Positions 44,729-56,270 of a stretch of 64,000 bases of DNA are shown piece by piece (positions within the stretch are counted from its first letter, which is position 1; each line of letters opens with the position of its first letter). Below the pieces are notes generated by a model. That model was given only the letters and a program-made list of their open reading frames with translations. It searched no databases and was not told the origin of the DNA. The position numbers and the translations under genes were made by a program. Source of the DNA: Gnetum montanum (Eukaryota; Streptophyta; Gnetopsida; Gnetales; Gnetaceae); the NCBI GenBank assembly GCA_015680685.1, contig MNCI01023335.1, forward strand, positions 227,798 to 291,797, in the 5' to 3' direction.

Positions 44729-46893
44729 TGAAACACCATAAAATTTCAGCTTTGAAACAAGAAAGATTCACACCCCTTTTGGAATTCAAGAGGAGAAACT
44801 TGACTAATGCATGGAACTCAAGCTAGCTTGCTCAAGCCAACTTGCTCATGTTGTCAAGCTAGCTTACCCTCAACATGCGCAACCTTTAGAGCTTCCAAAC
44901 CAAGTCAAAATAATCCTAATTTGAATGGGCAAGGCATCCTCAGATCCATTGATGATTACTCCAAGTTTTAGCATCTAGAGCCCAAGATTTCAAGTAAAAA
45001 TCACACAAATCTTGATACTCACACTGAGGTCACGTTGCCCAGTGTGAGTATGACATGAGTACCGCATGACCAACTTTTGGATCCCCAAAACCAAGTCCAA
45101 ACAGTCTGAATTTGAGCACGTGGACTTCCCTCAAGCTTCACTAATGTTCATTGTAGCTCCCAGCCTCTAGAGCCTCAAAAATTAAGCTCAAAATCACATG
45201 ATTTATTTATTCATGCCCAGGTCACTCTCGGGTCACGTTGGAGTCACGCTGACAACGTGAGCCCAGCATGACCAAAAAAAAATAGGTCAAATCAAGTAGT
45301 CCCAAGCATAATTTTCAGCATCAACTCAATTCCTAAGGACAACCAATAGTTCTACTCATTCACAAGCTCCAAAAAATCAAAATTTTGGCATGAAATAATG
45401 CATTTTATCTTGGTCATCTTGTGATCATGCTAAGGTCATACTGACAACATGAGCCCAGTGTGACCTATCAAAAGTGGCTCAAATCAACATAAGAATAGAC
45501 TCAAATTTAGCATCTAGGCCATCCTAAAGAGTAGGTAGTAGCTGCACTTCAATGAATAGGCGTTAGAGGTCAAAATTTAGCTCAAAATATGTCACTTCTA
45601 GTTGGTCACGTCCAGGTCACGCTAGGGTCACGTTGACAATGTGAGCCCAGTGTGAGTTGCCAAAATGACCTAAATCAAGTCACAAACAGGCTCAGACTTA
45701 GCATGTAGGTTTCCCCTAGGGGTAGGTAGTAGTTACACTTGAGAGACATGTCTCAAAAATCAAAATTTGGTGTGAAATGAACCATCCTAGCTTGCTCACA
45801 TCCAGGTCATGCCCAGGTCATGCTGAGGTCACACTGACAGTGTGAGCCCAGCGTGGGCTACCAAAAGTGGCCTAGAGCATTTCAGACACATACTGAGGGC
45901 ATGCCAAGACAAGATCAACTTACATTGGTAGCCTTGGTGAAGAAAAAGCATCTCAAACAGCCATAGGATCACTCATGTTGGCATCCTGCAGCAACTAGTT
46001 CATGGATCAGGAAGTTCCAAGTGAGCCAGAATTAAGATATCTTACTGTGCACTATTATTTTATTGTAAATTTGCAAAATTTATGAGCTTTTCAAGCTCTT
46101 ACACTTCAAATTTTATGCATGAGCGTAATGTAAATCAGTACACATTGTAAGATACAGTACATCCAGTCTAGAATGTAGTCAGCCTACATACGTCCAGTTC
46201 ACATACAGCTGTATGTCGAACACCTGTCACCCGATCCATTTTCTCTCATCTCACAACCATTGATCTCATTCATAAATCTTACTCCTAAGCCTAGTGAAAT
46301 GCATAAATAACTTGTTCATTAACATAAACATGGTTGGAAATTTTGCAACAAGGACAACCTAAAGAGCATTGTATGGCAACCTTGGATGCTCGAGCACACG
46401 CGATCCCTAGAACTTGAGCATCCGCAAACGCTTCATCCTTCATCCCAAGGCTTGATGCTGGACCTACCATCTACACACGTAGCTGCATTTTGACCATTGC
46501 ACTTTATTCTATGAATCAATACAATACAGTCTTTTTCCTTCCATTGCATTGTTCACGTTATTCTGGTTTATTGCGCTATTCACATTATTCTAGTTTATTG
46601 TGTTGTTCACATTATTATGATTCATTGTTTTATGTTTGCATCATTCTAGTCTGTTAGTACGTTACATGTACACTTCATTTACATATTTGTGTTACACTTA
46701 TTACAATAAACCCAGTGCAAGCTGTACCTTACACTCGAGGAAGTCCTTGGTTGATTTGCGTGTAGACCATCCAAGGCACTTTGCCTTCATTTTTCCAGAT
46801 TGCCCTCATGTGAAGGTAGGGTTATCTATATCTCTCTGGAGATCTTTAGGCATTTTTTCCTCTATCCTTACGCTGACGATTTTGGATAGTACA
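44729..46893 (+). repeat. E3 3' LTR (2165 bp)
   Basis: Begins TGAAACACCATAAAATTTC and ends GGATAGTACA. U3 holds CACGCT/GTGAG words (45010-45870), for example gtcacgctgacaacgtgagc at 45244. A TATA-like cataaataa is near 46302. The U5 core at 46741-46780 matches E4 60961-61000 nearly exactly. E3 and E4 therefore belong to one family. Confidence 0.85.
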
Positions 46894-47062
46894 ACAATAA
46901 CTTATGAGGCATTTCTAAGCTCCAAAAGTTAAAGTATGTAAAATTACATCTCATGGATTACAATCTTCACATTTTACAATGAAATTCTAGCCTCAGGTTT
47001 CATGGGGAAAAATTTATATTGCTAAAAAGGTTGCAACATGCATTTTCTTGATGGTGTTTCAA
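46894..47062 (-). repeat. E6: LTR fragment of a - strand element
   Basis: The stretch with acttatgaggcatttctaag, cacattttacaatgaaattc and ending gatggtgtttca aligns with the + strand ends of the E5 LTRs (51490-51719 and 52770-52995). No PPT complement follows the CA, so it is best read as the 5' LTR start of a - strand element into which E3 inserted. Confidence 0.6.
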
Positions 47063-48110
47063 TAAATATATTAATGAAGGAGGTTTGTACCCTTCACTGA
47101 AGGACTTTCATCAAGATTGCTACCTAGAAGAATGAGACCTTCAAGTATAAAAAATGAAAGAATCATTACAAGGACCAAGTTATGATGCTCAAGAGGATAA
47201 ATAAGAAAGAAATAAAATTAGCAAAGGCAAAGGTAAATGAAACTATCCAACAACTTTAGCATAGAGGCGATGCATGGTAGCTCATCTTCAGTGGGGTCAA
47301 TGCATATAACCAAGCATAAATCTACTTGAAGAAGTTGCAAATTGAGGAGATAATAGGGCATATGACATTAGCCAATCTTTGTTATGCAAACTTGGTAATG
47401 CTAATAATAGGAGAAACCATGTTAGAGTTAGAGAAGCAAGTGGAAAGCTCCTACCTTGTCTTTGAGGTAGAGTTGAAGCTCCATAAGAAAATAAAACAAA
47501 AATTGGAAGTAGTTAACATAAATCTTAAGATTCTTAAGAGAAAATTTGAAGAACAATGATTAGTTGCTAAGAGCCTAGCTAGGCGAATGAATGACTACAA
47601 GAAACTACAAAAACTTTTTCATACATTGGATATTGAACATAAATATATCATAGCCTACTTTGACAATATAAAAGAGATTTTCCTACAATGTCTTGTCCAT
47701 GGGATGTGTCAACAGCAATAGTCTACATGATGTTGCCTAAACCATCAATGACTCATAGTGTAAGGAAGAAAAGATGAAGGCACTATTAGATGCCTTTAGA
47801 TTCTCAAATGCATGTGAAGACTTCATTCCAATTAGTTCATATGGTTAGTGATCACCAAATTTTTGTCTCATGTTCAATTTTGTAATCACTCAAATATTTT
47901 ATAATTTGGTGCTCAATATTTATACATTATTGTTGCTAGTTAGTAATTGTTTGTCCCATACTTCTCAAATTTTGGAAACAACTCTATTCATTTTTTGTTC
48001 ACTCAAGGATGAGTTTTACCTTAGTCATGGGGGAATGATGAAGTATTTGTTAGTTTATTGCATCAATGTATCCCCATTTATGTATCCTTTTATGCATTGA
48101 TGCATATGAG
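47063..48110 (+). pseudogene. Degenerate coding remnant, Lys/Glu-rich helical
   Basis: Around 47190-47720 one frame stays protein-like with few stops. Open part 47326-47559 (MKKLQIEEIIGHMTLANL, then LELEKQVESSYLVFEVEL and LKILKRKFEEQ), continuing after a stop with SLARRMNDYKKLQKLFHTL. The composition suggests a coiled coil. It resembles in style, but not convincingly in sequence, exon 6/7 of the antisense genes. I do not recognise the family; it may belong to E6 or to other flanking DNA. Confidence 0.3.
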
Positions 48111-50167
48111 TCAACGTTGGTACATAAGAAGCCTATATAAATGCATACACCATCCACATTTATGACATGTTTGGTCATTTATGTAGCAAAGCTCTTGTAG
48201 TTTGCTTTTATAAGACTTTGGTAAATTTCTCTCCAACTGCCTACAACATGGAAAGAGTTGATCAAATGGAATTTTATTTAAGTGGTATTGTACCTGGACA
48301 TAATCCATGAATGGAAATAAAATCGACATTGATTCCTTTCATTGTAACACTTGGATTAGCACTTAGTTTATTTTAAAGCACTTTAGTTTAAATGCATTTT
48401 ACTTTCCTGCACTTAGGAAATTAATATTTTATTTTATGACAATGTGAACACAAACACTTTTAACATATTATATTAACACTTGGTAATCCCAGTAGTGGAT
48501 GCTTGGTACACCTAGCAGTAAACACTTAGTAATCCAACAATGTTACTATAGGTTTAGGATGGGTATAGAAAGTAGGAACAAATGTTCTACGCTTAGGATA
48601 GTTTAGTTACTCTTATTTTTACATTCATATTGGAAATTAATATTTTTCTCTTTTTATCATTTTAATAATAAATTAATAAAAATGTAAGTATCTTATGCTT
48701 GAATCACACTTAACTATACCAATTGAGCTAATACAAGTGATGATTGAGAAGACAATTATCAACATGTAATGCTTCATTATCTAGGATATCAACTAGAGCA
48801 CGTGTACATACTTGTGATTTGTATAGTTAGACATAGGAAATAATCTCCACTCATCAAATAGGCTTCATATACTTAGTGGAACTGAGAAGAACAAGAATTT
48901 CTAGCTCAACTTTCTGAAAAACTAATAGAAGATTATATCACTTAACAAAACATTGAAATTTTGCATATTCTTTAGATTGAACATAAAACTTTGAAGCCCA
49001 CTTACAAATTATCAAGACTACATGTTTATGTGTAAAAGATCCTATATTTAGGACATGTTGCACCATCAAAGCATTCCTTGACTTAACAAGTAGAAAAAAA
49101 CAAGAGTAGTAGATGTTATGAAGGACTTGGATATTATGTTTTTTCTACATATTATTTAAGTACACAAGAAAAATTTGATTACAAGGTAGATAATCCAAAA
49201 TTTGAATAAACATATGTTATGATAAAGATCAATAACCAGTGACTCACATACATCATCAAGAAGAATAAAATTAGGTGTCTTAGTTACATTAACATTACTA
49301 AGAGAAGGTGCCATAACATTTTTATTATTATTTTGTAAATTTGTACTTTGAGAATTAACAAAAATTTCCACATCAATAAAAGAAGTATAAATTTCAATAT
49401 TGGTTGGAGAATATAGGAGTAATATAGAATTTCCCATAGGATAATTATAGAAAAATTGAACCTACTAGAAAAATATCAATGAAAGAATAATTAAATTTGC
49501 TAAAAGATATCAAATTCACTAGAGAAACATCAAATCCACTAAAAAATTAGATTTGTTGAAGAAATGTTAGATTCAAACTTAGATATTTTTATAAACAAAG
49601 AAACAAGCTTATGAATTGGTAGCTATGTATTAAGGTATTATTACAAGTGTTAGGGTAAGGAGGGATGGTGGAGGAAGGAAAAGAGGGGTGTTGGATCACA
49701 AAAATTAAATAATAATATGAAAAAATTAGAGTACATTAGATCAATGAATAAAGAGTCTAACAAAAAAGCCCAATGGTTTTAGGAATGCTTTTTGAGATAT
49801 TCATCCTTACAAGTAATCCTGAAAAACCCTCTGTTTAGAAGCATCCTCATGGGTTATTTTCTTACCAAAGGATTTCTTATAAAGATAAGGAAAAAAAATC
49901 TTTCAAAAGATAAAATAACATATCAATTAGAAATAATGAATAAATAGCAACAATAATTGAAAGTTTCACATTCTTGAGTTGCTAAAACAAAAATAAATGA
50001 ATACTAAGAAAAGATATTAATTGTTCAACTTTCACTAGGTTCTTTTTTACTTGAAGTTATAGTTGAAAAGTGATATCTTTGAGAATTTGATATTTAACTC
50101 ATAACAAGAGGTTATAGTTATGCTCTTATTGCTATTAAATAACTACACATTGGACCTTCCAAATAGA
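48111..50167. other. AT-rich DNA, no gene recognised
   Basis: An open frame of 93 codons on the - strand (49156-49437, MGNSILLLYSPTNIEIYTSF) has no recognisable domain. The rest is AT-rich with no repeats or coding signal that I can support. Part of it may be the 3' end of the LINE at 50168-50430. Confidence 0.4.
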
Positions 50168-50550
50168 GTAGAGAGCAAGTGGTCAAAGATACTTCCAGAT
50201 GTAAAGAAAGGAAGTAGATAAAGTAGGTTGATCTCTTAGAATAATTTCATTGATGCTTGGTTGATATTGTTACAAATTATGGATGTCAAGTTCCATGCAT
50301 GTTATACAATGAGACACTAAAAGAACATGAGAAAATGAGTCTTCACTTCCACAAAGAGGACATTGAGGAGAAACAATTCTCATATATTTAAGATAAGTGC
50401 CGATAGGAAGACCATGATGAATAAGATATCATAAAAAATATAAATTTTGGAAAAGGTATGAGCTCTTCAAAATCTTTCATTTTTCTCATTAAGAAGTGCA
50501 AAGATAATTGCATTTTGAGTCCTTATTAAGGTAATGCCTAAAAAATTTGG
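50168..50550 (-). pseudogene. LINE (non-LTR) remnant, zf-RVT region
   Basis: On the - strand, 50430-50170 reads HHGLPIGTYLKYMRIVSPQC, then PLCGSEDSFSHVLLVSHC. This is the Cys/His pattern of the zinc-binding (zf-RVT) domain at the end of plant LINE ORF2. An adjacent frame upstream gives FPKFIFFMISYSSW. The reading is cut at 50551 by the E5 LTR, so the reverse transcriptase part would be on the far side of E5 and E4. Confidence 0.65.
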
Positions 50551-51719
50551 TGTTAGAAAACTAAAAGTTTTAGAGTAAAGTAGTTTAACTTTGGATTGCA
50601 CGTGCCTCAAGAAAAGGATTTGAAGCATTCTAGATGGTCTTGTTGATCACTTAGGGACTTATAATTCATAAAATTATGTGAACAAATTTAATTGTAGATG
50701 TAGATCTAAATCTAGAGAAATAGAAAATAAACTTGCACTGAACAAATGAACCACAAATTTCTATTACAGTAATAAACTATTTATAGAAACAAATTTTAGA
50801 TAGGTATAGGTTTCAATGCTTTGAATGGATCAAAGAACTAAATGAAGGATGCTTGAAGCCTAATGAAGCTCGTAGAGTGTATTTTGTAGTTAGCTCTGCC
50901 ATTTGGTGATTCTATGTTTTACTTCGAAAGCTAATTGCTAATTCCTCTAGCACTAGATTTGCACTATGGTTGTGGAATGGTTATCGCACTTATGGTGAAT
51001 TTGCACTAATTTTAAAGTCTCTGGTTCAACTTGAATGCAAATTTGCCAATTTTTTTTGATGTGGTGAACTTTGATTTATATAGGACATATGGCATCTACT
51101 CTGTTGCTGCAAATTTTTTCCATGATTGCTAATAGATTATTGCAAATTTTTGTGTTTGTAGGTCTTTTAGCTCCATTGTATTTATTGAATTTAGAAAATT
51201 TTATGCCTTTTTATGCTCACTTCATGATTTCCTAGCATTAAAGTTGAAATCCCAACATAACAATCCAACATCCAAAATTTATATGCTAACTATGTAGGTT
51301 TTCCTAGCATAAAAATGCAAAGCCCAAATGTATACACTTGCCTTGCAATTGCTCTAATGTAAAAACAACCATGGTCAACATAAAAACTGAGAAAAGTCCA
51401 AATTTGGTGATTTGGAAGGTATTTTTAGCCTTCTCAAGCAAAGGTATATGCAAAATACAACCTTTTTCACTTCAAAAGTGAGGCATTCACAACTTATGAA
51501 GCAATTTTTAGCCTTCATAAGTTAAGATGTGTGAGATTATAGCCTATGAATTGCAAATTTTACATTTTACAATAAAAATTTTGTCTCAAATTCCAATGAT
51601 GAAGGTTACAATGCTAGCTATTGAGAAGAATAAGACAATTGTATTTGCAATTATTTTTCACCAAGTTACAAATGAATTGGGTCATGAGCTATAAAATGGA
51701 TTTTCTTTGTGGTGTTTCA
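50551..51719 (-). repeat. E5 LTR copy A (1169 bp)
   Basis: TGTTAGAAAACT ... GTGGTGTTTCA on +, followed by the PPT complement ttggcccctct. It aligns along its length with copy B. U5 core at 50622-50661 (tctagatggtcttgttgatc). It interrupts the LINE remnant. Confidence 0.82.
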
Positions 51720-51868
51720 TTGGCCCCTCTAAATTGATGTTTTTAGAATCAACCTGAAAGACAGTGATAAAGAATGCAAAAAATTATCGTAGGTCTATTA
51801 TCAATGCTTCGTATTTACACATGATTCTATAGCCATCGAACCATGTCAAAGAGTGCTGAAAAATTCTA
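51720..51868 (-). other. E5 short internal piece between LTR copies
   Basis: PPT complement and about 130 bp of subterminal internal sequence, alignable with 52996-53130 after copy B. It shows that the duplication unit is LTR plus element 3' end. Confidence 0.75.
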
Positions 51869-52995
51869 TGTTGGAAAACTGAAGATTTCATAGAAAAATA
51901 ATTTAACTTTTAATTTGATGGGCCTAAAAAAAGAATGTAAAGCATCTTGAATGATATTTTTGATCATCCAAGAACTTACAATTTGTTAAAAATGTGAATA
52001 AGTGTAATTGTAAAAATAGATCTAGAAGTAGAGGGATTGAAAAAATAAATTTGCATTAACAAATGAACTGTAACTTTTTATTAAAAATAATAAATTATTT
52101 ACTAGAATAAAGTTTAGATAAGTACAAATTTATGTATGCAAAAAGAACCAAATGAGAAATTCTTAGAGACTAAGGTAGTTGGTAGGGTTCATTTTATAGT
52201 TAGCTTAGTTCTCCAAAAATTTCAAGTTTTTCTCTTGAAGCTCTTTGCTGGTCTCTCTGGCACTAGATCTATGCTATAGGTGATGGAATGGTTTTCGAAA
52301 TTTTGATAAATCTACAATACTCTAAAATTATTTGGTTTAGATTGAATGCAAATTTTTCAAAAATCCTTTTGATATGGTCAACTTTAGTTAATATACTTTT
52401 ATGGTGTTTGATTCGTTTCTGCAAATATCTGCCATGATTGTTGACAAATTGCTACAAATTTATGACATTTGCAAATCATCTAGCCCCAGTGTATTTATTA
52501 ACTTTGAAATGTTTGATGGTTCTTATGCTGGATTCATGTACTAGCTAGTGTAAAAATTCAATGCCCAAATTTATATGCTAGCTATGAAAGCCTCTTCGCA
52601 TAAAAATCCAAATCCCATCATTTATACACTAGTTGTAGGTGGTTCTAGCATATAAATTGCTATGGATAGCATAGAAACTTTGAAAAACCCAAATTTGGTA
52701 GTTCCCAAGGATTTTTCAGCCTTTCCAAGCTTGGGTATATGCAAAATACAATTTTTTTTTTACCTAGAAAATGAAGCATGCACAACTTATGAAGCATTTT
52801 TTTAGCATCCATAAGGTAGGATGTGTCAGATTACAACCTATGAACTATAAATTTTACAATTTACAATAAAAATTCTACCTTAAATTCTAATGGTGAAGGT
52901 TACAATGCTAGGTATTTGAGTTGTCATTATTTTTCACTGAATTACAAATGAATTTGATCATGGACTATAACATGGATTTTATTTGTTGTGTTTCA
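51869..52995 (-). repeat. E5 LTR copy B (1127 bp)
   Basis: TGTTGGAAAACT ... GTTGTGTTTCA on +, followed by gcccctctttgttgatg. Homologous to copy A; U5 core at 51940-51979. Confidence 0.82.
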
Positions 52996-53060
52996 GCCCC
53001 TCTTTGTTGATGTTTTAAAGATTAACCTGAGAGACATTGACAAAGAACATAAAACACCAT
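52929..53060 (+). repeat. 132-bp segment repeated inverted at 53966-54097
   Basis: It spans the LTR B end and PPT of E5 and, as far as I can read, is identical to the reverse complement of 53966-54097. That second copy is bounded by single N characters. Confidence 0.85.
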
Positions 53061-53964
53061 CGTAGGTCTATCACTAATGCTTACTCTCCATGCTTGGTTC
53101 TATAGCTATTGAACCATGTTGAAGAGTTCTTGTAATGGTGAGATAAGGTTATGATGGGATGATATAGGATAAAGGCTATATTTGGTTATGAGGGAATGGT
53201 CACAAGGATTAACAATGAATTCTAGATGTTGACATCATGGTTATGATATGGTGGTGATAGCTTGTTGATTCTTCTAGTATTCATGCTTTTTACATTTGAA
53301 GTATTGGTCACTTAGTAATATTTTTGAGGAATCAACATTTCACTCCAAGGCTTCTTCCTTTTTTTGTTTGAAGTCATTGGTCTAACTTTTGGGCTTCATT
53401 GGCCTCTTGGATTTCTTGGCAATTTTCCTTCCCATTTTTCCATTTTTTAGGTGAAACCTTCATTGGGTTTCATTACCAAGGTCAAAATTAGTTTGATTTT
53501 ATTATTGAATGAGATGTGTTACATCCAAAAAACTTGATGATGAAGCATGATGAAGGGGAAGTCACATGGCCATAGTGCATGAATGTAGAATATAGGTCAT
53601 CATTATTGATTAGGATAAGGAAGGTTATAATTCAACTATGGGATTGTGGCTTAAGAGGGGTAATGGAAGTGATGTAATATAAGCACTCCTGGTATGGTAG
53701 AACAAGCTAACCAAATTTGGCACATCAAGGTTACATGGTAACTTACTGTTGTGATGAGTTGCACCTTCACGATGACTTCTAGACTTCATCTTGCAAGCAT
53801 AACTCTAAGAGGATAAGAAAACAAGACAAAGAATACATGTTGTTATAATACATTGCATACGGGCATGCAAGATAACTAACAAACTACAAGCCATCATAGG
53901 CTACTATTAGTATAACATTGAGAGATTTACGTCATGTGTCATAGATTTTGCAAAGTTTGTAGTT
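52996..53964 (-). other. E5 PPT and 3' non-coding region
   Basis: The PPT complement is at 52996-53012 and its dyad arm (gacattgacaaagaac) at 53033-53048. The conserved post-integrase block (complement of gagttatgcttgcaagatga) is at 53765-53815. No coding signal. Confidence 0.6.
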
Positions 53965-54099
53965 NATGGTGTTTTATGTTCTTTGTCAATGTCTCTCAGG
54001 TTAATCTTTAAAACATCAACAAAGAGGGGCTGAAACACAACAAATAAAATCCATGTTATAGTCCATGATCAAATTCATTTGTAATTCAGTGAAAAATGN
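53965..54099 (-). repeat. N-bounded inverted copy of the E5 LTR/PPT segment
   Basis: N at 53965 and N at 54099 enclose 132 bases identical to the reverse complement of 52929-53060. In old, decayed surroundings such identity suggests a gap-filling or contig-joining product rather than a real repeat. Confidence 0.8.
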
Positions 54100-54829
54100 T
54101 TTGAACTTGTTAACAATATTAAATAACACTACAAGCAAACATGTGAGTGTTAGATGAAATCAAGGATTATGTGATGGCTTTAGTGTTGCATTGCTGATGA
54201 TGTCTTAAGTAAGCTTAAGTTCTAGTGAGGAACTTGGTTTCATGTTTTTACTCCTCACCATTGTAGTTTGGATGGAAATTTCAACCAAGTAACCTTTGTG
54301 ATGTTTTTTTCTTCAACATCAATGGCTATTAGGCTACTTCAAGATCTTAAGGATGTATGATAGAATGGTTTCAAAGCTTAACATTTGAATATTTAAGGTT
54401 AACTTGGTCTAAAACCATCATGAGAAGGGCCAATTTAGGCTTTAAGGCTAGTCAAATTTACTTCCTCATCCTCCTAGCTCATTTCCTACATGTCAACATA
54501 AGCAAATTAAGTGGCATCTATGTGATAAAAATTGTAAAAAAATGTTGAAATACTACAAAGGATAGAGCAAAATAAGGTTGAGTAAGGCTATAAAATAGTG
54601 AAACAAAGATACAAAAGGAAAGGTATGATAGTATATGGTCAAACATGGTCATATGTTACTAGTTTTAGGCCTTAGTGGGCCATGGTTAGAGGTTCCAGGG
54701 CTTGTGAAAGGGTTTAGGCACCTCAAATGGTTGTTTTAAGCTTACTTGAAGGCTGGAAAAAGATAGTTTATAGCTTGTACACTAACACAAGCAAGAAATA
54801 CACTAGGAAATGTATTTTCTATGTGGTTT
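54100..54829. other. E5 spacer with a GGCC unit
   Basis: AT-rich non-coding DNA. tagttttaggccttagtggg at 54661 is a single unit of the array type that precedes RT in E1-E3, although RT itself is absent here. The open frame at 54357-54548 shows no domain. Confidence 0.45.
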
Positions 54830-56270
54830 TAATGTATTTTCATGAAATTTTATTATGAAGGTTTGTCTTATCCAATTTTTGGGGTCTAGTACATTGGAAT
54901 GCTAGCGTAGTGGTCCAAGAGAGAGAATGAGTTGATTTTGGTGTCGATTTGGCTTTTCAAAGCCATTATGAGTTTCTTAGGCCTAAAAAATATGTTGCCC
55001 AACATATTTTCCCCAAGCCTTAGCATATTTTTATGAAAAATTTATTTCATGATGTGTTAAACTTGGAATTTTGGCTTCATCAGGTTCTAGAGCAATTGAG
55101 GGACCTTAGTGTTGAAAAATGGCTATTTTGAGTTTAAAATGAGTCAACAAAAGTTCATGTTGGAGGTTTCATGTTGGAAAATATGTTAGTCATTTTATTT
55201 TTCCATACCCTTAGGGTAAAAATGAGAAAAATTTAGTTTTTCATGTTTAGACAAGGTCAAACTACATTTGGCTCCAAGCTCTAGTCCCAGGCTTTTCCAG
55301 TCAAATTCCAAGTAAATGGAGGTCTCACAAGGTTGTCCAAAATATCAGCAAAATAAAAAAATACACTTTCTAGCATATTTTCTCTAGGTATCTGGTGTAT
55401 TTATTATGGCATTTAGTGTCTAGGTAGTCTGGGTGGTCATTCAACTTGGTTTCTTGGCCTCCAAGGTCATTAGTGTCTGCAACTAGGGTTTAGGGTTGGT
55501 ATTGAAAATATAGGAGGTCATTAGATCTTTTTTTTATTGTTTCATATTCATCGCGTACAAAAATACACTATCCAATGTTATTTTTCTATGATGCCAGCAT
55601 AAAAATGGGGCATGTCTTGATTTTAACAATTTTCTGACTTGGGTTTTGAGGTTTCATGGCTATCGGAGGCTCTGGCTAGGTTTGGTATTTGAAATGAGGT
55701 AGCTTAAGGCTACTTGGATTGATAGAATAAATTTTCTTAATTTTTATAGTGATTTAAATGCTAGCCAATGTATTTCCTCTACAGTGCTAGTGTATTTTTC
55801 AAGGTTTGATTAGTTTCAACCCCTTTTTGACTTGTTGTTTGGTTTTTCAAGGCTACTTGAGGCTTTGAGTAGGTTTCAGGGTTAGGGTTAATAGTTTTTA
55901 AGATCATTTGAGGTATTATTGGTGTATTTATGTTCTTTCCACATATAAATATGTTGGCTAGCATATTTATGGTGTGGTTCTAGCATAAAAATGAAGGAAT
56001 GACAAGTTTTGACACCTTTTTACTTTGTTTTTGGTGTTTTGGATCTACTGGAAGCTCTACCTAGGGTTTTGAGATGGGCTTGGAAATTTTAAGAATTACT
56101 AAATGTTCCATGTAAGTATTTTATCTTTGACTCCCTCATAAAGATTCTAGCCAATGTATTTTTGATATTTAGCTACCATAAAAACACTTGGATGTTGTTC
56201 TTGTTGTTTTAGACCATCTCCTAGCATCTAGAGGTTTTTTGGTAGTAATGCCTAGGGTTCTAGGGGTGAA
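54830..56270. repeat. Degenerate tandem repeat, about 190 bp, about seven units
   Basis: Landmarks recur at roughly 190-bp steps: tagcatattttt or agcataaaaatg near 55022, 55212, 55390, 55595, 55790, 55983 and 56170. Each is followed about 50-90 bp later by a ggctctggctagggttt-like block. Units are strongly diverged. No coding potential. Confidence 0.65.

Larger units (their letters stand above)
17589..46893 (+). mobile_element. E3: Tat-like Ty3/gypsy element, split by E2 (20944-39079) and entered by E1
   Basis: The two visible parts are 17589-20943 (antisense gene and its flank) and 39080-46893 (RT to 3' LTR). Both flanks of E2 carry the same ACTCATGC / CTCACGCT word family (20530-20600; 39235-39310), and joined they give the order seen in E1. 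Gag, protease and the 5' LTR must lie left of the window, beyond E1. The target duplication would start at 46894 (acaat). Confidence 0.75.

Noticed and set aside
49156-49437. 93-codon ORF on - as a host gene
   Set aside because: AT-rich, no recognised domain, no splice or promoter context; kept only as part of an unassigned region.
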